A stretch of 64,000 nucleotides of DNA from Pleodorina starrii (Eukaryota > Chlorophyta > Chlorophyceae > Chlamydomonadales > Volvocaceae), in NCBI GenBank assembly GCA_030267565.1, contig BRXU01000017.1, forward strand, positions 186,001 through 250,000, written 5' to 3'. A program made the position numbers and the translations under genes. A model generated the notes under the pieces. The model was not told the DNA's origin. It saw nothing but the letters and a program-made list of their open reading frames with translations, and did no database searches. Of this stretch, positions 13,801-24,706 are shown piece by piece. Every line of letters starts with the position of its first letter. Position 1 is the first letter of the stretch.

Positions 13801-14324
13801 CCATAGCCGATTCCGAAAAGCTGAAGCTCGAATCGTGTATGGTCAATAGTCTTCTTTGTTTCGGGAAAATAACGTATATTAGACGTCGGCGCCCTTCGAA
13901 GATTCAGGTATCGAGGCCGCTTCTGATTAAGTATCCGAAGGTCGGGGTCACTTCTGTTCAGTTCTGATCGAGAAATCTTCGGGAACGTCGGGTTCGGTAA
14001 AGCTGCCCCGAATTAATTAACCCGAAAGCCCGACCGAACGTGTTTTCCCGAATATCGGACTATTACTGCAGCTCAGTGAATTTAAAACGTCAGTAAAATT
14101 TTCGCGCCTGAAGTTATCGGGCTCTGTAAAGTTTATGGGCTGGTCCGAAGTGCCGATAAGTAACGTTGACTTGTCGGAGCGCTAACATCGGCCCTGTTTC
14201 CACTGAACCTCACGTTCTTGGCCTTCCCCTGTGCTTCCGTTGCGCCTTCAATATTTCTAACACTCATTTTTAGTAATGTATTGATGTTGCGAAAGGCGAG
14301 GCGCCGGGCGAGAATTTTTTCGAA

Positions 14325-14384
14325 TTTCCCCTAACAATCCGGTTTCCCCTAACAATTTCCCTTAACAATTTCCCCTAACAATCC
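14325..14384 (+). repeat. Short tandem repeat, ~14-17 bp unit
   Basis: Four imperfect units of TTTCCCCTAACAAT lie in tandem about 190 bp upstream of the first copper monooxygenase start codon. This tract lies outside the duplicated segment, whose second copy begins downstream of the corresponding point. Confidence 0.7.
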
Positions 14385-14574
14385 TAGCAAAGCCGGTCAG
14401 TGGAGCCACCCTCTGGGAAGGCCGTTGCAGCCGTTGTACGAACACCAGCACACCACGCTGCTCCAGATAAAAAAGAACAGCCCAGGTTGCTTTCACAAAC
14501 CTGATAAAACGTGCCGGTTATTACTAGGGCACTGTGAGGTTATGATAACACACGCAGCGAATTCGGGTCCCGCA

Positions 14575-17500
14575 ATGGCGACTACTAAGCACGCGCATTC
14601 ACTGCTTACAGCAGTTTTCCGCCTTACCGCCATTCTCTTGCTGAGCTATGTGCACTTGAGCGTGGGCGCCAGCTGTGGAGTAACTTTCCCGGACTTCCCA
14701 GAGTGCACCTTGCTCTCCCCCGCGGTGGCTCTCCACTGGAGGGATGAGGGGACAGCGGTTGCCATTGCGCTCGAGGTCGATGGCACCTGGGATTGGCTGG
14801 GCTTTGGGCTATCAGAGGCGGGTGGCATGCTGGGGGCGGACATCATGGTGGCCCGTCGCAACCTCACGGACGGTGTTTCTTGGTGGGTTGGGGACTATTG
14901 GTCTATGGGTTTTCGGGCGCCTGCGCTGGACACGCAGAGCCAGGACGCGGTTCTTCTTTCGGCCGGCTGGATGGACAGGGCAACTGTCGCCGTCTTCCGG
15001 CGCCCGCTCGACACGTGCGACGAGCAGGAAGACATGCGGTAAGCAACCGGTGGTAGTTCTTGGGGCAAATTCCAGACAGTTTTGTTTGGGGCACATTCCA
15101 GACAGTTTTGTGGCCTTGCGTTAACATGTCCGTATTCCCTGACTGTTCGGACAACTCTTCCATGGAAGCCGGGACCTGGGGCCCGCAGCGCTCGGAACGA
15201 CAGCTTCAGCGGCGTCTCTCATTCTTTTAACGAAAACTGAAAGAATTTAGCGACTGACCGCAAAATGGTTGTGTTTGACGGCATACCGAACGCCGAAATG
15301 CCGTATTTGGGCGGCAACCAAAAAAACCTGTCGCCTTCGACACCATGCCCCCACATGTACGCCACAGAATCCTGCGAGGCACCTCGCAGTATTTCATCTT
15401 TGCCTACGGCAAGGGTTGGGGTTACCACGGCTCTGAGAACCGAGGCAACGCGCAATTCGCGCTCTTGCCGCTGTTGGAGCAGCAGCAGCAAGCAGCCTCG
15501 CCCCAGCCGGCGGCGGCCGCTGCAGTGCCCGCTTCGACGCCACGGCGGCTGGTCGACAGCGCATCGCGCCTTTGGGATGTGCGCATGGAGAACGTGACTA
15601 TCCCCGCCCAGGAAACCAACTACCTGTGCCGAGACATTGAGGTTCCTAACGTGCGTGTGTGGTGGGGTGGGGTAACAATCGTAACATTTATGATTCCGCA
15701 GCGTCAGAACGGAGGCGCCGCTAGGGAAGGGGTCCAGCAATTCTCACCTCTATCCCTATTGCCTTAGCGGGTTAGGGGGCGCACCACCACCCTCGTCGTG
15801 GTCGTCGTGGTCCGGCCGGTGGACCTTCTGCGAGGGGACATGGGTTAGGGTCGAGGATGTGGCAGCGGTGGGTCCAGCGGGTTCCCTGGAGATCAGTGAT
15901 GCGTGATTGCTGGACGGTGACTGTTTGTAGTGGCTGGATTGAGCGCCGCCGGATAGACGCCTTGCCTTGAGTCGCCGGATGTTCCTGCGCCATGCATGCT
16001 CCTTCCTCCTCCACGGCCCCCCCGTGTGGCTGCACAAGCCCCCCCCGTCCAGTCTCGCGGCGGTCTGGTCGCTTCGCTTCGCTTCGTTTTGTATCTCTTA
16101 CTTTCCCTCCCTCCTCAGCAACGACCCGCCGCTGCCTACCCCCGCGCTGCCTTCCCGCCGCCTCCCGCTTTTGCCAACCCCGTGCAGCCGGAGACCAAGG
16201 TACACATCACCGAGTGGAAGGTACGGACACGACGAGGGGGTGGCTGGGGGCTTGGATGGAAGAAACGAACCGCCGGGGCTGTTCCGGGGCTGGATGGATC
16301 GGAGGACTCGCCCGGCAGCTCGGGAGCCCCTTGTCGACCCTTCTCGCGTCCCGCTGCTGCTGCTGGGGCTTCTTTCACCTACCCCCCCTCGCCTCGCGCC
16401 CCTATCCGCTCCCCTACCCGCGCGGCCTTACTCCCTTACCGTCCCTTTCTTTCTCTCCCCCCTCTCCACCCGCTCCCCCCGCTCCAGGTGATCCTGGAGA
16501 ATCCGCGCCTAGTGCACCACATGATTATTTACGCCTGCGCTCAGCGGCCCGCCATGCCGCGGCAGCTCTACTCGTGCTTGACCATGGACGCGGCCTGCGT
16601 GGTAGGTGACGTGGGTGGGTGACGTGGGTGGGTGGGTGGGTAGGTGGGTGGGGCTCCCAAGGGGGCGCCAGAGTCGGATCTTTCCGCCGCCGCTGCTGCT
16701 GCGGGTGTTTGCTACCCCCTTGGAAAAACCCAGGTCTCGACTGAAAACCTTACGAGCATGGCTCCCATCTCATCCAACCCCGCCTCCGATCCGTGGCTGC
16801 ATGTCTGCATGTCTGCGGTTTCGTCTTGTTTTCCGCACCCGACCCGCAGACCCTCCCCATCGCAGTGGCTGCCTCGGGTCACTCGGCTGCGCTTCCCTTC
16901 CGTGTCTGTTTTGTCCGCAGACTTTCTATATGATGTGGGCCCCGGGCGCGGAACACGTAATGGTGCCGGAGGTGGCGGGCTTTGCGCTCGGGGGCGACAG
17001 CGGCATCAACTGGGTGGCGCTGCAGGTGGGTGAGGGTGGGGGTGTCTTTGGTGGCAGCGGAACGGAAGGAGGCAGCAGATAGGAGCAGCAGAGTCGAAGC
17101 CCTAAGACCTTCCCCGCGCCGGCCCGCTCCCCTTGCCTCCTTTCCGGCTCCCTCCCCCAATCGTCCTTTTGACTCCACCCGCCCCCTTCTTCGGCCCCCC
17201 CACGCCCCCCGCCCCTTCTCCACCCGTCCGTCTGTCTGTCCGTCCTGGCCTCAGATCCATTACACCAACCCCAGGAAGCAGGAGGGCTTGGTGGACAACA
17301 GTGGCTTCCAGATGACCGTTACTACGGCGCTACGGCAGTACGACATGGGAATCCTGGCGCTTGGCGCGGTGGACTTCTTGATCCCGCCGGGAGAGCCCAG
17401 CTACACCTCCCAACCCAACCTCTGCCCCAGGTGGGTGGGTGATGCTGGGTGGGTGATGGTCCGGCCGCCTCCATTTCACCGCTGCGGCTCGGGGTTTTGC

Positions 17501-20500
17501 CCCGCCCTGCCTTGGACGCCCTCCTCACTTTCCCTCCCCACCTTCCCTTCCCTCCCCACCTTCCCTGCCCTCCCCTCCCCTCCCCCCACACAGCACATGC
17601 ACTGGGCGCCTGCGGCGGCCGGTGACTTTGCTGCAGGCGGGCTTCCACATGCACACGTTGGGCAAGAGCATGCGCACGCAGGTAGGGTGGGGGCGGGAGG
17701 GAGGGAGGGATATGCGCACGCATGTGCGGGGGCACAGGGGGCAATCGGGGCATCAACAGGCAGCGGGGTCCGGGCGTGTAGAAAGAGTAGGGAGGGCGAG
17801 GCGAGGAGGGGCGTGGGTGGTGCGGGCGGGGTGAGATGCGATGCGATGAGATGGGGTGCAGCCCGCGGTGACCTGACTTGCGCTGTACCTCTGCGCCCTG
17901 CTGCTCCTGCTTCCGTCCCCACCTGCGCTTTCGTTCTTGCGAGCTGCGAGCTGCGAGCTGAGAGCTCCACCTCGCCGCCATCCACCTGGCAGCCAAACCC
18001 GGAGGGGCTCAGGCTGTGGAGACAGCGGCCTAGAACCTGGGTTGGGGGCGGGGACCGAGGCTCCTAGGATCCACCCCAGCATGAGCGGCAGCTAGCTAAT
18101 GCCCCTGGCCCTCGCCCGCCCCCTCCCCGCTCCCGCTCCCGCCTTTTTGTCCCGTCGTCGTCGCCAACTGCCCAACTGACAACCACCATTGCCGCCGCCG
18201 CCGCCGCCGCCGTGGACAGTGGTTCCGCGATGGCCAGGAGCTGCCGCCGATGGGGGCTCGCCGCGCGTACGACTTCAATTATCAGGTACGTAACGCCTGC
18301 GGCGACCATTAGGCTACAAAGACAACCCAACTTCACCATCAGCCATCAGCCTGTCGTCAGCTCGCACTCTTCCCCTTTCCCCCCACGCCTCCTCTCGCGG
18401 CCCCCCTCGCCCATACACCCGAGCACCTTCCTCTCGCCCCTTCCTCCAGCTCCATCCCCTCTGTGCCGCTCGGCCGCTGCACTCTTCCTGCTACCGCCAC
18501 CTCACCCCGCCCGCCTCGGTTGCGGCTTCCCTCCTTCCCTGTTGACGTAAGGAGGGAAAGGACGACGGCTTCCGCCCGCAACTGCCCCTCCCTCCCTCCC
18601 CGCCCTGACCTCTACATCCCTACCCCCAGCGCTCCCTCCCTCAACTCCTGTCCTTCATACCACAACCGATCCCTTCCTCCCTCCCCCTAACTCCCTCCCT
18701 CCCCCCCTCTCCCCCTCCCTCCCTCCCTCCCTCCCTCCCTCCCTCCCTCCCTCCCTCCCTCCCTCCCTCCCTCCCTCCCTCCCTCCCTCCCTCCCTCCCT
18801 CCCTCCCTCCCTCCCTCCCTCCCTCCCTCCCTCCCTCCCTCCCTCCCTCCCTCCCTCCCTCCCTCCCTCCCTCCCTCCCTCCCTCCCTCCCTCCCTCCCT
18901 CCCTCCCTCCCTCCCTCCCTCCCTCCCTCCCTCCCTCCCTCCCTCCCTCCTTCGCTGCACCAGGGCGCCACGTTCATCGATGCCTCCAACAACGTATTGC
19001 TGCCCGGAGATGAGCTGGTCACAACCTGCACCTGGAACGCCACCAGCCGCAACACCTCCATCAGATACGGGGAGAGTACCTTCGACGAAATGTGGGCGCT
19101 GGAGGGGGCCGAGGGCAAAGGGGGACGGGTTGAGAGGGGCGAGGATAGGAGAGGGGTGGGGAGCTGGGAGGGAGGGCGGCGAGGAGAGGGGAGGGGCGGA
19201 GGCAGCGACAGTGCACAGCGATCCGGGTTTCAGGGCAGGAATCTGAACTCGTTGCAGAGCCCTGCCTTGCTGCCCGGAGCAAGTTATCCGATTTGACAAT
19301 TACTTGCCTTGCCTTGCCTCGCCTTGCTTGGCTGCTGCTGCTGCTGCTCCTGCTGCTGCTGCCGCAACCCCTCTCCCTAGCCCGCGCCCTACCTGGCCAA
19401 ATGTCAGCAGTGGACCAACCAACCAACCAACGCCTTCCCCCTCCTCGCCTGCCCCTTCAATCCCCTCCGCGCCACACATGACGCACCGCACGTGCCCCGC
19501 CTTCCTTCGCAGGTGCTTCAACTTCGTGACCTACTACCCTCGCGAGCCTAGCATTGACTTGTGCAGTTCCGTCGCCTCCCTCAGCGCCCTCAGCGGCTCG
19601 CCCATGGCGTTCTGCAGCACTCTGGTGCAAGTCAAACGGTGGGAGGCCGCCGTGAGGAGCAAGAGCTTGAGCACAATTTGGGCGACGGTGAGGTCCTGGG
19701 GAGGGCAGGGCAGGAGAGGAGAGGGAAGGAGAGGAGAGGAAAGGAAGGGAGGGAGGGAGGGAGGGAGGGAGGAACAATTGAGGGAGGGAGGGAGGGAGGA
19801 CAGAGCGAGATGGGGAAGTATCCACTAGTTTGGGAACTTGGATGGGGGAGGATGGGATGGAGTGAGGGCGACCCGCGGGTCATTGCACAGAGGACCGGAA
19901 GCACCGGTCAGTCGGTAAGGACGAAGGAAGGAGCCCGGCCTCCACCTGCCCTCCCTCCCGCTCTTCATGCCTCCACCCAACGCACGCATAAAACCCTTCC
20001 TCCCTCCCTCCTGCCTCCCTCATCCCTTCGTTCCCTTGTCGTGGTTGAGTTTCATCCCTCCCTTCCTCCCTCCCCCCGCGGGTCCCTCCCTCCCTCCCTC
20101 CCCCGCCCTCCCTCGCCAGTACACCTCGCTGAAGAGTACTGGAGCGCTGGTGGGCAGTGTACAGCGCAACTCCACACCATACACCCCCATATGCAGCAAC
20201 GCGGTTGCCTCGCCGCCGCCGACAGGCCCCGTGGTTGCCTCGCCGCCGCCGACATCCCCCGTGGTGGCCTCGCCGCCGCCGACAAGCCCCGTGGTGGCCT
20301 CGCCGCCGCCACCCGAGGTTAAGGAGCCGCCGCCGCTGTCTCGGCCCAATCCGCCATCGCCCAAGCTCCTCAAGTCGCCGCCTGCGCCACCGAAACAGAA
20401 GTCGCCGCCGCCCAAGCCCAGGTCGCCGCCCAAGCCCCGATCGCCGCCCAAGCCCCGGTCGCCACCCAGGCCACCGTCGCCACGCCGGCAGAGCCCTAGC

Positions 20501-20512
20501 CGTCGCCATTGA
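14575..20512 (+). CDS. DOMON + copper type II ascorbate-dependent monooxygenase (DBH/MOXD1-like), copy 1, 11 exons
   Basis: Exons: 14575-15038, 15368-15650, 16188-16220, 16488-16601, 16921-17025, 17255-17430, 17594-17681, 18220-18285, 18964-19091, 19513-19687, 20120-20512; all phases agree, giving 674 residues. In order: signal peptide (~1-30, hydrophobic, ending LSVGA), a DOMON domain (~35-155) and the two copper-monooxygenase halves. Expected copper ligands are visible: VHHMIIY and IHYTNP for the CuH site; FHMHTLG and the Met of FDEMCF for the CuM site. VTIPAQET is a family hallmark. The last exon ends in a Pro/Ser/Lys-rich tail with repeated ASPPPTSP and PPKPRS, like volvocine hydroxyproline-rich wall proteins. 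Known: the family hydroxylates an unactivated carbon using copper, O2 and ascorbate. Inferred: secreted, wall- or matrix-associated; substrate unknown. The DOMON and monooxygenase assignments are firm; single-exon ends are less so. Confidence 0.88.
18700..18953 (+). repeat. (CCCT)n microsatellite, ~240 bp, in monooxygenase copy 1 intron 8
   Basis: Nearly uninterrupted CCCT/CCTC repeats end just before the acceptor of the exon at 18964, acting as an extreme polypyrimidine tract. The matching intron of copy 2 holds only about 65 bp of the same repeat. On the minus strand it creates meaningless Gly-Arg-Glu-Gly open frames. Confidence 0.95.
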
Positions 20513-20984
20513 GGGGCATGGTGACGGGCGCTGATCGCTGTACAGCACAGTGAAATTGCCCAAGGTCTGGGCTGCGGCGCTGGGCTTTTGACGCCAAGGC
20601 AGCGGCTCTGCGCCACTGAATGCAGACCTGCTGGTGGTGTGGATGTCGATGTGAATGTGGATGTGGATGTGTGGATTGATCGAAGACGCGCGCAGGGTGC
20701 TGCTTGAAAGTACGGAACAGGTCTGCCCCTGGTAGAAGAAATTCATTTTGTGGTGCGTGTGTCCAGGTGACCTTCCCGCGCGTTGCATCGCATTGCATCG
20801 CAGTGCATTGCAGTGCACATCACCTCGAAGCGCGGATGCGGTCAGCCGGCTGAAACACGCTGGGTTGGTGCAAACATAGGCAAGCAGGCAGGGAAGGCAG
20901 GGAGGGCAGGAACTGCTGGATCGATGGCCTACTTAGTTGTAGCGTTCTTGACTGCGGCACCCGGGTTGATTGGTTCGGGTTTGA

Positions 20985-21200
20985 TCGTGCGCACACTTTG
21001 CCGCTATTATGGCGGACGCCTCAATTGGCGGAGAAAATAAGTGATCTTGGCAAAACGGTGGTGGGGAGGTACCTTTCGTGCATGGACGGCCTGGGTTGGG
21101 TTGGGTTTGCTCGTGCGCAGAGATCGCCACGCACGCTTTGCCGCTATACTGGCGGACGCCTCAATTGGCGGAGAAAATAAGTGATCTTGGCAAATAGGTG
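20985..21200 (+). repeat. Local tandem duplication, ~141 bp period
   Basis: The sequence around TTGCCGCTATTATGGCGGAC, continuing through an AAAATAAGTGATCTTGG motif, occurs twice with a spacing of about 141 bp. Unit B has only one equivalent, near 31072-31130, so the duplication arose after the units separated or was lost from unit B. Confidence 0.75.
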
Positions 21201-22556
21201 GTGGGGAGGTCTACCGCACCCGGTGAGGATCGTCCCGCGCGCGCGGGCTGCAGTATTCGGCTGCAGGCACGTTGCGACTGCATTGCTGCGGGCACATAGC
21301 GTACCTGCAGGCACATTGTCAAGGACGGCTGGATGTCGGATGTCCATTTGTTGCGCATCGCATGGTTTTTGCAGGAGGCTTCGGACACCTCCCTGATAAG
21401 GATAGAGCCAGCGGGGCAGTCAATTCGTTAGAGGACAAGAAGCATGGATGGATGGAGTGCCCTGCTCACAGGGACATGCGCGCAGAGATAGGGTTCCCCC
21501 GGTTTGACGGTATGGAAGGAATGGGAGTCGTCCAATCTGCGAGGACGCTGCATCGCATTTTGGACCACCGCAACACTATTGAACCCCCTTTGGTCGCTAG
21601 TTTCCTCTTCTCCTGCTGTGCGGCATTTGACCACCGCGTTTTTTAGGCGTTTTAGTACCCTCAGGCTCCCGGCTCGTATGGGTATTAGGGGTTTATGTAC
21701 GGGGCACGCCACTGCCTAGTGCGCATTCCGCTGCCTATTGAGCACCCGCCCCCCCCCCCACACACTGCGCACGCCTCCCAATTTATTGCGCACACCCATG
21801 AAGTCATTGGATTCCCCGTTAGTGCCGTGCCCGTCCTATCGCTTAGCCATCTTTATGAAGTGTTTGTTCGTGATTACTTGGTGTGTGGGTGGTAATAAAG
21901 TAGGCAAACGTCGTGCGACTGCATCCAGTGGTGGTCTCCGGAGGCGCTGGCGACGAAGAGGCGGGGGGCCGTGGATTCCCTTCAGATGAGGCGGCGGCGA
22001 GCCCCGGGCGGTCGGACGGACGGACTCCGAGCATAGCCACACGGTGCATCCCACACCTGACACTGCCGTGAATGGCTAAAGCCCATGCGATGGGATATTG
22101 ATGCCCTTAGCCTTCCTAATCCTTTTGCTGTCGCGTCGCGCACTGATCTCCACTGGGGGGCCACGTCGCTGCTTTGCGGGGGCGACGCTGACATCTCAGG
22201 CTTATGGGGAGAAGGGTTGTTGTTTTCCGATAAGGACTGTTTGCCTGTGACAAGGATCACTGTAAGATCTCATGAAAATATGAAGCAGGATTTCACAGTT
22301 TGGGCCAAGACATCTGCAGCATCACACGCACACACAGAAGACACAACCCAAAAGTCCTTACATGCTTAACCCCTGATCACCGTTTATATCCATACAAGTA
22401 CCCCAATAAGCGCAACCCAGCCCTACCCAGGCCTACCCAAGAACCCAACTTTGCCCATAATGTCAGCATGTGCCGCAGCCGTCAGCTCGGCTGCGGCTGA
22501 GGGTTTCAGCGCCGCATCCAGCTTGGCTGATCGCCGGCCGCTGGTCAAACAGTCCT

Positions 22557-22726
22557 CCGCTTCGCTCCGCTTCGCTCCGCTTCGCTCCGCTTCGCTCCGC
22601 TTCGCTCCGCTTCGCTCCGCTTCGCTCCGCTTCGCTCCGCTTCGCTCCGCTTCGCTCCGCTTCGCTCCGCTTCGCTCCGCTTCGCTCCGCTTCGCTCCGC
22701 TTCGCTCCGCTTCGCTCCGCTCGCTT
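22557..22726 (+). repeat. 10-bp minisatellite GCTCCGCTTC, about 16 copies
   Basis: Perfect 10-bp units fill this interval in unit A. The corresponding site in unit B (around 33240) has a single unit. The open frames across it (alternating Arg/Phe/Ala/Pro on one strand, Ala/Glu/Arg/Ser on the other) are products of the repeat. Confidence 0.95.
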
Positions 22727-22776
22727 GAACTCAATCCGCGACCTTGGCGCGCTAGCACGCATGGCCCGAGAGCTTT

Positions 22777-23127
22777 TAGAGAGAGAGAGAGAGAGAGATT
22801 GTTACAGTTGTACGGTATGGTCCCATTCTCCTCTGAGCACCATCCGCACCACAGAACCTTCCAGACGATCCTCATTGGACAACTGGGATAGCTCTGCCTT
22901 CTAGGGCGGACCTCATCCATTCACCCAATCTTCCACCGAGACAGAGGGTTCAGCGATCGCCACCACTCAAACGTGTGAATCCTGGCCAATCAACTCGGCC
23001 ACCAACTCCACTCATAGCAGCTAGCCATAATCTCACACCCAGCGGTAGCCGGGGGTCTCCACAGGGATCGAACCTGTGACCTCGACAGTCCTAAGACCAT
23101 GAGGTGTCACTAGACTAGACCAGACCA
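22777..23127 (-). mobile_element. tRNA-derived SINE, 351 bp, with 9-bp target-site duplication
   Basis: The insert is flanked by GAGAGCTTT at 22768-22776 and 23128-23136. Unit B has one copy of this 9-mer and no insert (near 33300), so the empty site is preserved. Read on the minus strand, the element starts with a tRNA-like head: an A-box-like TAGTCTAGTG (23117-23108) and a B-box GGTTCGATCC (23074-23065), at tRNA-like spacing. It ends in a (TC)n tail next to the target duplication. The tRNA cloverleaf is imperfect (6-nt anticodon loop, mismatched acceptor stem), so it is not called a tRNA gene. Known: SINEs use Pol III promoters and LINE-encoded retrotransposition. Confidence 0.85.
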
Positions 23128-23601
23128 GAGAGCTTTGGCCGCTTGTGCCGTACCTTGTGCGGCAGAGGGTCGTCCACCGACTCTGCAGCGTGAGCCCCCT
23201 GAACCACGGATCCGACGCTTGCGATGTTCATGCTGATGGCGAATATGCCTTGGGCAGCGCTACTGGCCATTCGCTCCACATATTGGTGGTTACTGGAGAA
23301 TTGGCCTGCGGAAACGGGAAGGTGATGAGAGGCCGCAGCTGTTGACCAAATATAATATTTACAGCACATATTTTACGCATATGTAAGGAAAGATCACGCG
23401 GTGTCCGTGCAGGCATGACGACGAAATGCAAGGCGAGACGCGGGCGCCAGCCAGTCGATTGGCGCGTCAAGTCGGTGGCTTTCGATCAATGCCGGTTCAA
23501 GGATTGCGATGCGTCGTTGGTGATTGTAAATAATATCAAGACAAATTTTGCATCGGTTGTAGAAATTCACAGGACAACGTACCTGGCGATGGCGGTGTCA
23601 T
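23115..23601 (-). CDS. Small protein of unknown function, copy 1 (damaged ends)
   Basis: Two exons, 23601-23583 and 23305-23115, joined in phase. The core FSSNHQYVERMASSAAQGIF, followed by AISMNIASVG, is identical to copy 2, so it is probably under constraint. Compared with copy 2, the upstream ATG is lost: the context changes to AAGGTGCAAGCC, leaving a later in-frame ATG that would give a shorter start. An internal acidic/Ala-rich segment of roughly 60 residues is missing. The last residues and the stop codon come from the SINE that inserted within the final codons. The protein family is not recognised. It could be a decaying duplicate. Confidence 0.45.
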
Positions 23602-23745
23602 CGGTGGCGCGGCTTGCACCTTGCGGACTCAGATCGGAATGGATGCCGAGCTACCACTGATTATTTAAATAATAATATCATACGTGTAAAGGTTGTATTG
23701 AATTGTATGACTTTGCGTTTGGTGCCTTGAACAGGGCAGTTGCGT

Positions 23746-24706
23746 GAAGGGGTGAGACCCCTTCGCGGCACAATGTACGGCTCTCCGAGACACCAATGCC
23801 CGCGAACATTCTTCTCGCGACCACACCACAGCTCTGCTAGCCGGTCCGACTGCCTTGACGCATATTACTATTACAAAGGTTGCAAGGGGCAAACTATGAG
23901 GGGCAAACTGGTTGTTGGACGCCAAGCCGCAAATGCACGCACGATGCGGTCTTCTGTGGGCCGCCCAACATTAGGGGTGTTTCTATGGGCCCGAAACCAC
24001 ATTCTACGGAAGCTACGCGTTTCTATGGGGATGCTCGTCCCGCCGTAGCGTAGTTTCTACGGCGAGTTTAGCTCGTAGCTCAGTAGAAAGTCGTAGTATG
24101 GAGCCAGTGGAGCGAGCTTATATTAGTGCAGCTTTCGCGCGTCCTGGGCCATCGACGTACTCGGAAAAAAAACGGGCTTTCCCTGGGCAATATTTTCACA
24201 ATGAGCGCCGTCTTAGCGTGGAAATGTGCAATCCTCTTAAAAAGCATTCATATATGTCTTGCTTTATACTTGAAGTTATCAAGTCACAGCATATAAGCCT
24301 CTTATGCGAGCAGGGTGCGTTTGCAAGCCATCACTCGACCTCCCAGACCATATGCATGGCGGGCGTCTGGACAAGGATTACGTACCCGGCTGTACTGTGT
24401 CGCGCTGCCAATTTGAATGTTGACGGACTCCAGGCAGGGTGGCTATCTTAAGAGATGAATATAAATTCGGGAGAAAAGTTTGGAAATCTGAAGACACTTT
24501 TGCCGTGCAAAAAACCGTGTTGCCGGGAAAATCCCCTCCTAGACAGATCCTGACAGATACTCTCAGCGCTTCTATCTTCGCCAGGAGTATCTCTGGCCGT
24601 AGACACTCAGTAAAATAAGATAGCCACCCTGACTCCAGGCACTACTGACAGGAACTGTCTTCCCCAATTGATTGACGATCTTCTTGCCGGTTATTACTAG
24701 GGCATT
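23746..24706. other. Spacer between duplication units
   Basis: About 0.95 kb that is not part of either unit and has no supported gene. A 38-bp stretch at 24400-24440 matches, in inverted orientation, the region just upstream of the Treslin-like gene (11530-11570). It is interrupted here by the MITE annotated separately. Confidence 0.6.
24436..24630. mobile_element. MITE, 195 bp, 15-bp perfect terminal inverted repeats, 10-bp target duplication
   Basis: The termini are AGGGTGGCTATCTTA and its exact reverse complement. The element is flanked by GACTCCAGGC at 24426-24435 and 24631-24640. An uninterrupted version of the target sequence occurs inverted near 11530-11560, which shows the empty site. 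There is no coding capacity. A 9-11 bp target duplication is typical of Mutator-like transposases, so a MULE-driven non-autonomous element is inferred. Confidence 0.85.

Larger units (their letters stand above)
11498..14574. other. Intergenic region, no supported gene
   Basis: No convincing coding exon was found. A plus-strand reading frame from 12651 starts MVKTRSTSGQ and is basic and Ser/Thr-rich, like the beginning of some retroelement gag proteins. It stops after about 55 codons and nothing downstream continues it. GC-poor stretches at 11.5-11.8 and 14.0-14.4 kb contrast with the genes on either side. The stretch just right of 11497 would hold the Treslin-like gene's promoter. Confidence 0.5.
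20513..23114. other. Unit A spacer between monooxygenase and small minus-strand gene
   Basis: This is the monooxygenase 3' region and spacer. It shares long stretches with 30516-33283 of unit B but has no reading frame conserved between the two, which argues against a hidden coding gene. A local direct duplication (20985-21060 and 21126-21200, about 141 bp apart) is present here but single in unit B. The span contains the 10-bp minisatellite and the SINE annotated separately. Confidence 0.6.
14515..23745. repeat. Segmental duplication, unit A
   Basis: This block matches 24685-34120 in order and orientation. It contains the whole monooxygenase gene, the downstream region and the small minus-strand gene. 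The offset between matching points varies from about 10.0 to 10.35 kb because of insertions and deletions in each unit. Exons are strongly conserved, while introns and spacers differ by insertions, microsatellites and local deletions. Unit A uniquely has the SINE at 22777-23127, a 10-bp minisatellite at 22.56-22.73 kb and a longer CCCT tract. Confidence 0.9.

Noticed and set aside
18655..19299. Gly-Arg-Glu-Gly repeat protein on the minus strand
   Set aside because: It is the complement of the intronic (CCCT)n microsatellite. The same frame shortens with the repeat in copy 2.
22463..22920. Ala-Glu-Arg-Ser repeat proteins
   Set aside because: They are the 10-bp minisatellite read in different frames; unit B, with one unit, has none.
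23045..23127. A tRNA gene on the minus strand
   Set aside because: A- and B-box-like motifs are present, but the anticodon loop is short and the acceptor stem mispairs. The stretch is the head of a SINE with a target duplication.
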